From positions 1 to 14,429 of the forward strand of contig JAJXZM010000182.1 of NCBI GenBank assembly GCA_021780055.1: DNA of 14,429 nt, read 5' to 3'. Each line of letters opens with the position of its first letter. Position 1 is the first letter of the stretch. Both the position numbers and the translations under genes were made by a program. Source of the stretch: Acidobacteriota bacterium (lineage in GTDB: Bacteria > Acidobacteriota > Terriglobia > UBA7540). Under the pieces are notes generated by a model. The model did no database searches. It was given only the letters and a program-made list of their open reading frames with translations, and was not told the origin of the DNA. Shown piece by piece: positions 14,348 through 14,429 of the stretch.

Positions 14348-14398
14348 GGTAACACTCCAAAGCAGAGGTTCCCTGCAGGAACCGAAAGGAGTGTTACC
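14348..14398 (+). promoter_or_regulatory. Two-tier hairpin sequestering a ribosome-binding site
   Basis: GGTAACACTCC (14348-14358) pairs perfectly over 11 bp with GGAGTGTTACC (14388-14398). Inside it, GGTTCC (14367-14372) pairs with GGAACC (14378-14383) around a five-base loop. The Shine-Dalgarno sequence AAGGAG (14386-14391) of the gene starting at 14400 is largely inside the 3' arm of the outer stem. Translation would be blocked in any transcript that includes the whole hairpin. This arrangement is known for several insertion sequences, where it protects against read-through transcription into the transposase gene. It could also be a cis-acting translational switch for another type of gene. 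Confidence 0.55.
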
Positions 14399-14399
14399 G

Positions 14400-14429
14400 A
14401 TGGAAAGCACCAAGAAGGTTCAGGGTAAG
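14400..14429 (+). CDS. Start of a gene running off the right edge (unidentified)
   Basis: ATG at 14400 opens ten codons (MESTKKVQGK) to the end of the window, preceded by AAGGAG with an eight-base spacer. This ribosome-binding site and spacing are good evidence for a real start. The ten residues are too few for a family call. The hairpin over the start and the nearby MITE-like element make a transposase plausible, but that is inference only. Confidence 0.5.
   Translation, partial: MESTKKVQGK

Overview
The window looks like a chromosomal segment of an Acidobacteriota-type bacterium. The main reason is the large outer-membrane receptor, which joins a signal peptide, a carboxypeptidase-regulatory-like (Ig-like) domain, a plug and a beta-barrel, and ends in a terminal Phe. 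This is the Oar-like TonB-dependent-receptor architecture that is greatly expanded in that phylum. Moderate G+C, Tat-exported glycosidase-like enzymes and a Gfo/Idh/MocA dehydrogenase agree with this, but the phylum is an inference from family style and not a database result.

Layout. Positions 1-12480 hold seven genes, all on the minus strand. In transcription order they are: the receptor (12480-9184); two paralogous Tat-exported TIM-barrel glycosidase-like proteins (8968-6704 and 6658-3959); a Gfo/Idh/MocA oxidoreductase (3922-2918); a metallo-beta-lactamase-fold hydrolase (2914-2174); an M20 metallopeptidase/deacylase (2174-1032); and a class-V PLP aminotransferase-like enzyme (1025 to beyond the left edge). 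The last four genes are separated by 3 bp, by a 1-nt TGATG overlap and by 6 bp, so they are almost certainly cotranscribed and translationally coupled. A LysR-type regulator (12629-13540) is divergent from the receptor. They share a 148-bp intergenic region that carries a perfect 6-bp-arm palindrome, a good candidate operator.

Reading as a system. The order outer-membrane receptor, exported glycosidase-like enzymes, then cytoplasmic dehydrogenase, hydrolase, deacylase and PLP enzyme, controlled by an adjacent LysR protein, reads as a self-contained uptake-and-catabolism locus. It resembles a polysaccharide utilisation locus but has no SusD. The deacylase plus PLP-enzyme pair suggests a substrate with a nitrogen-containing or acylated part, such as an amino sugar, amino-acyl glycan or N-acyl amino acid. 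The substrate itself cannot be read from the sequence. The glycosidase-like pair is the most novel part: both carry a duplicated helical N-terminal motif and a conserved Cys cluster beside a candidate catalytic Glu, and one of the two lacks a domain present in the other.

Positions 13541-14399 hold no convincing gene. This stretch contains a 101-bp element bounded by perfect 14-bp inverted repeats (MITE-like), a short palindrome, and at the right edge a two-tier hairpin whose 3' arm contains the ribosome-binding site of a gene of which only ten codons lie in the window.
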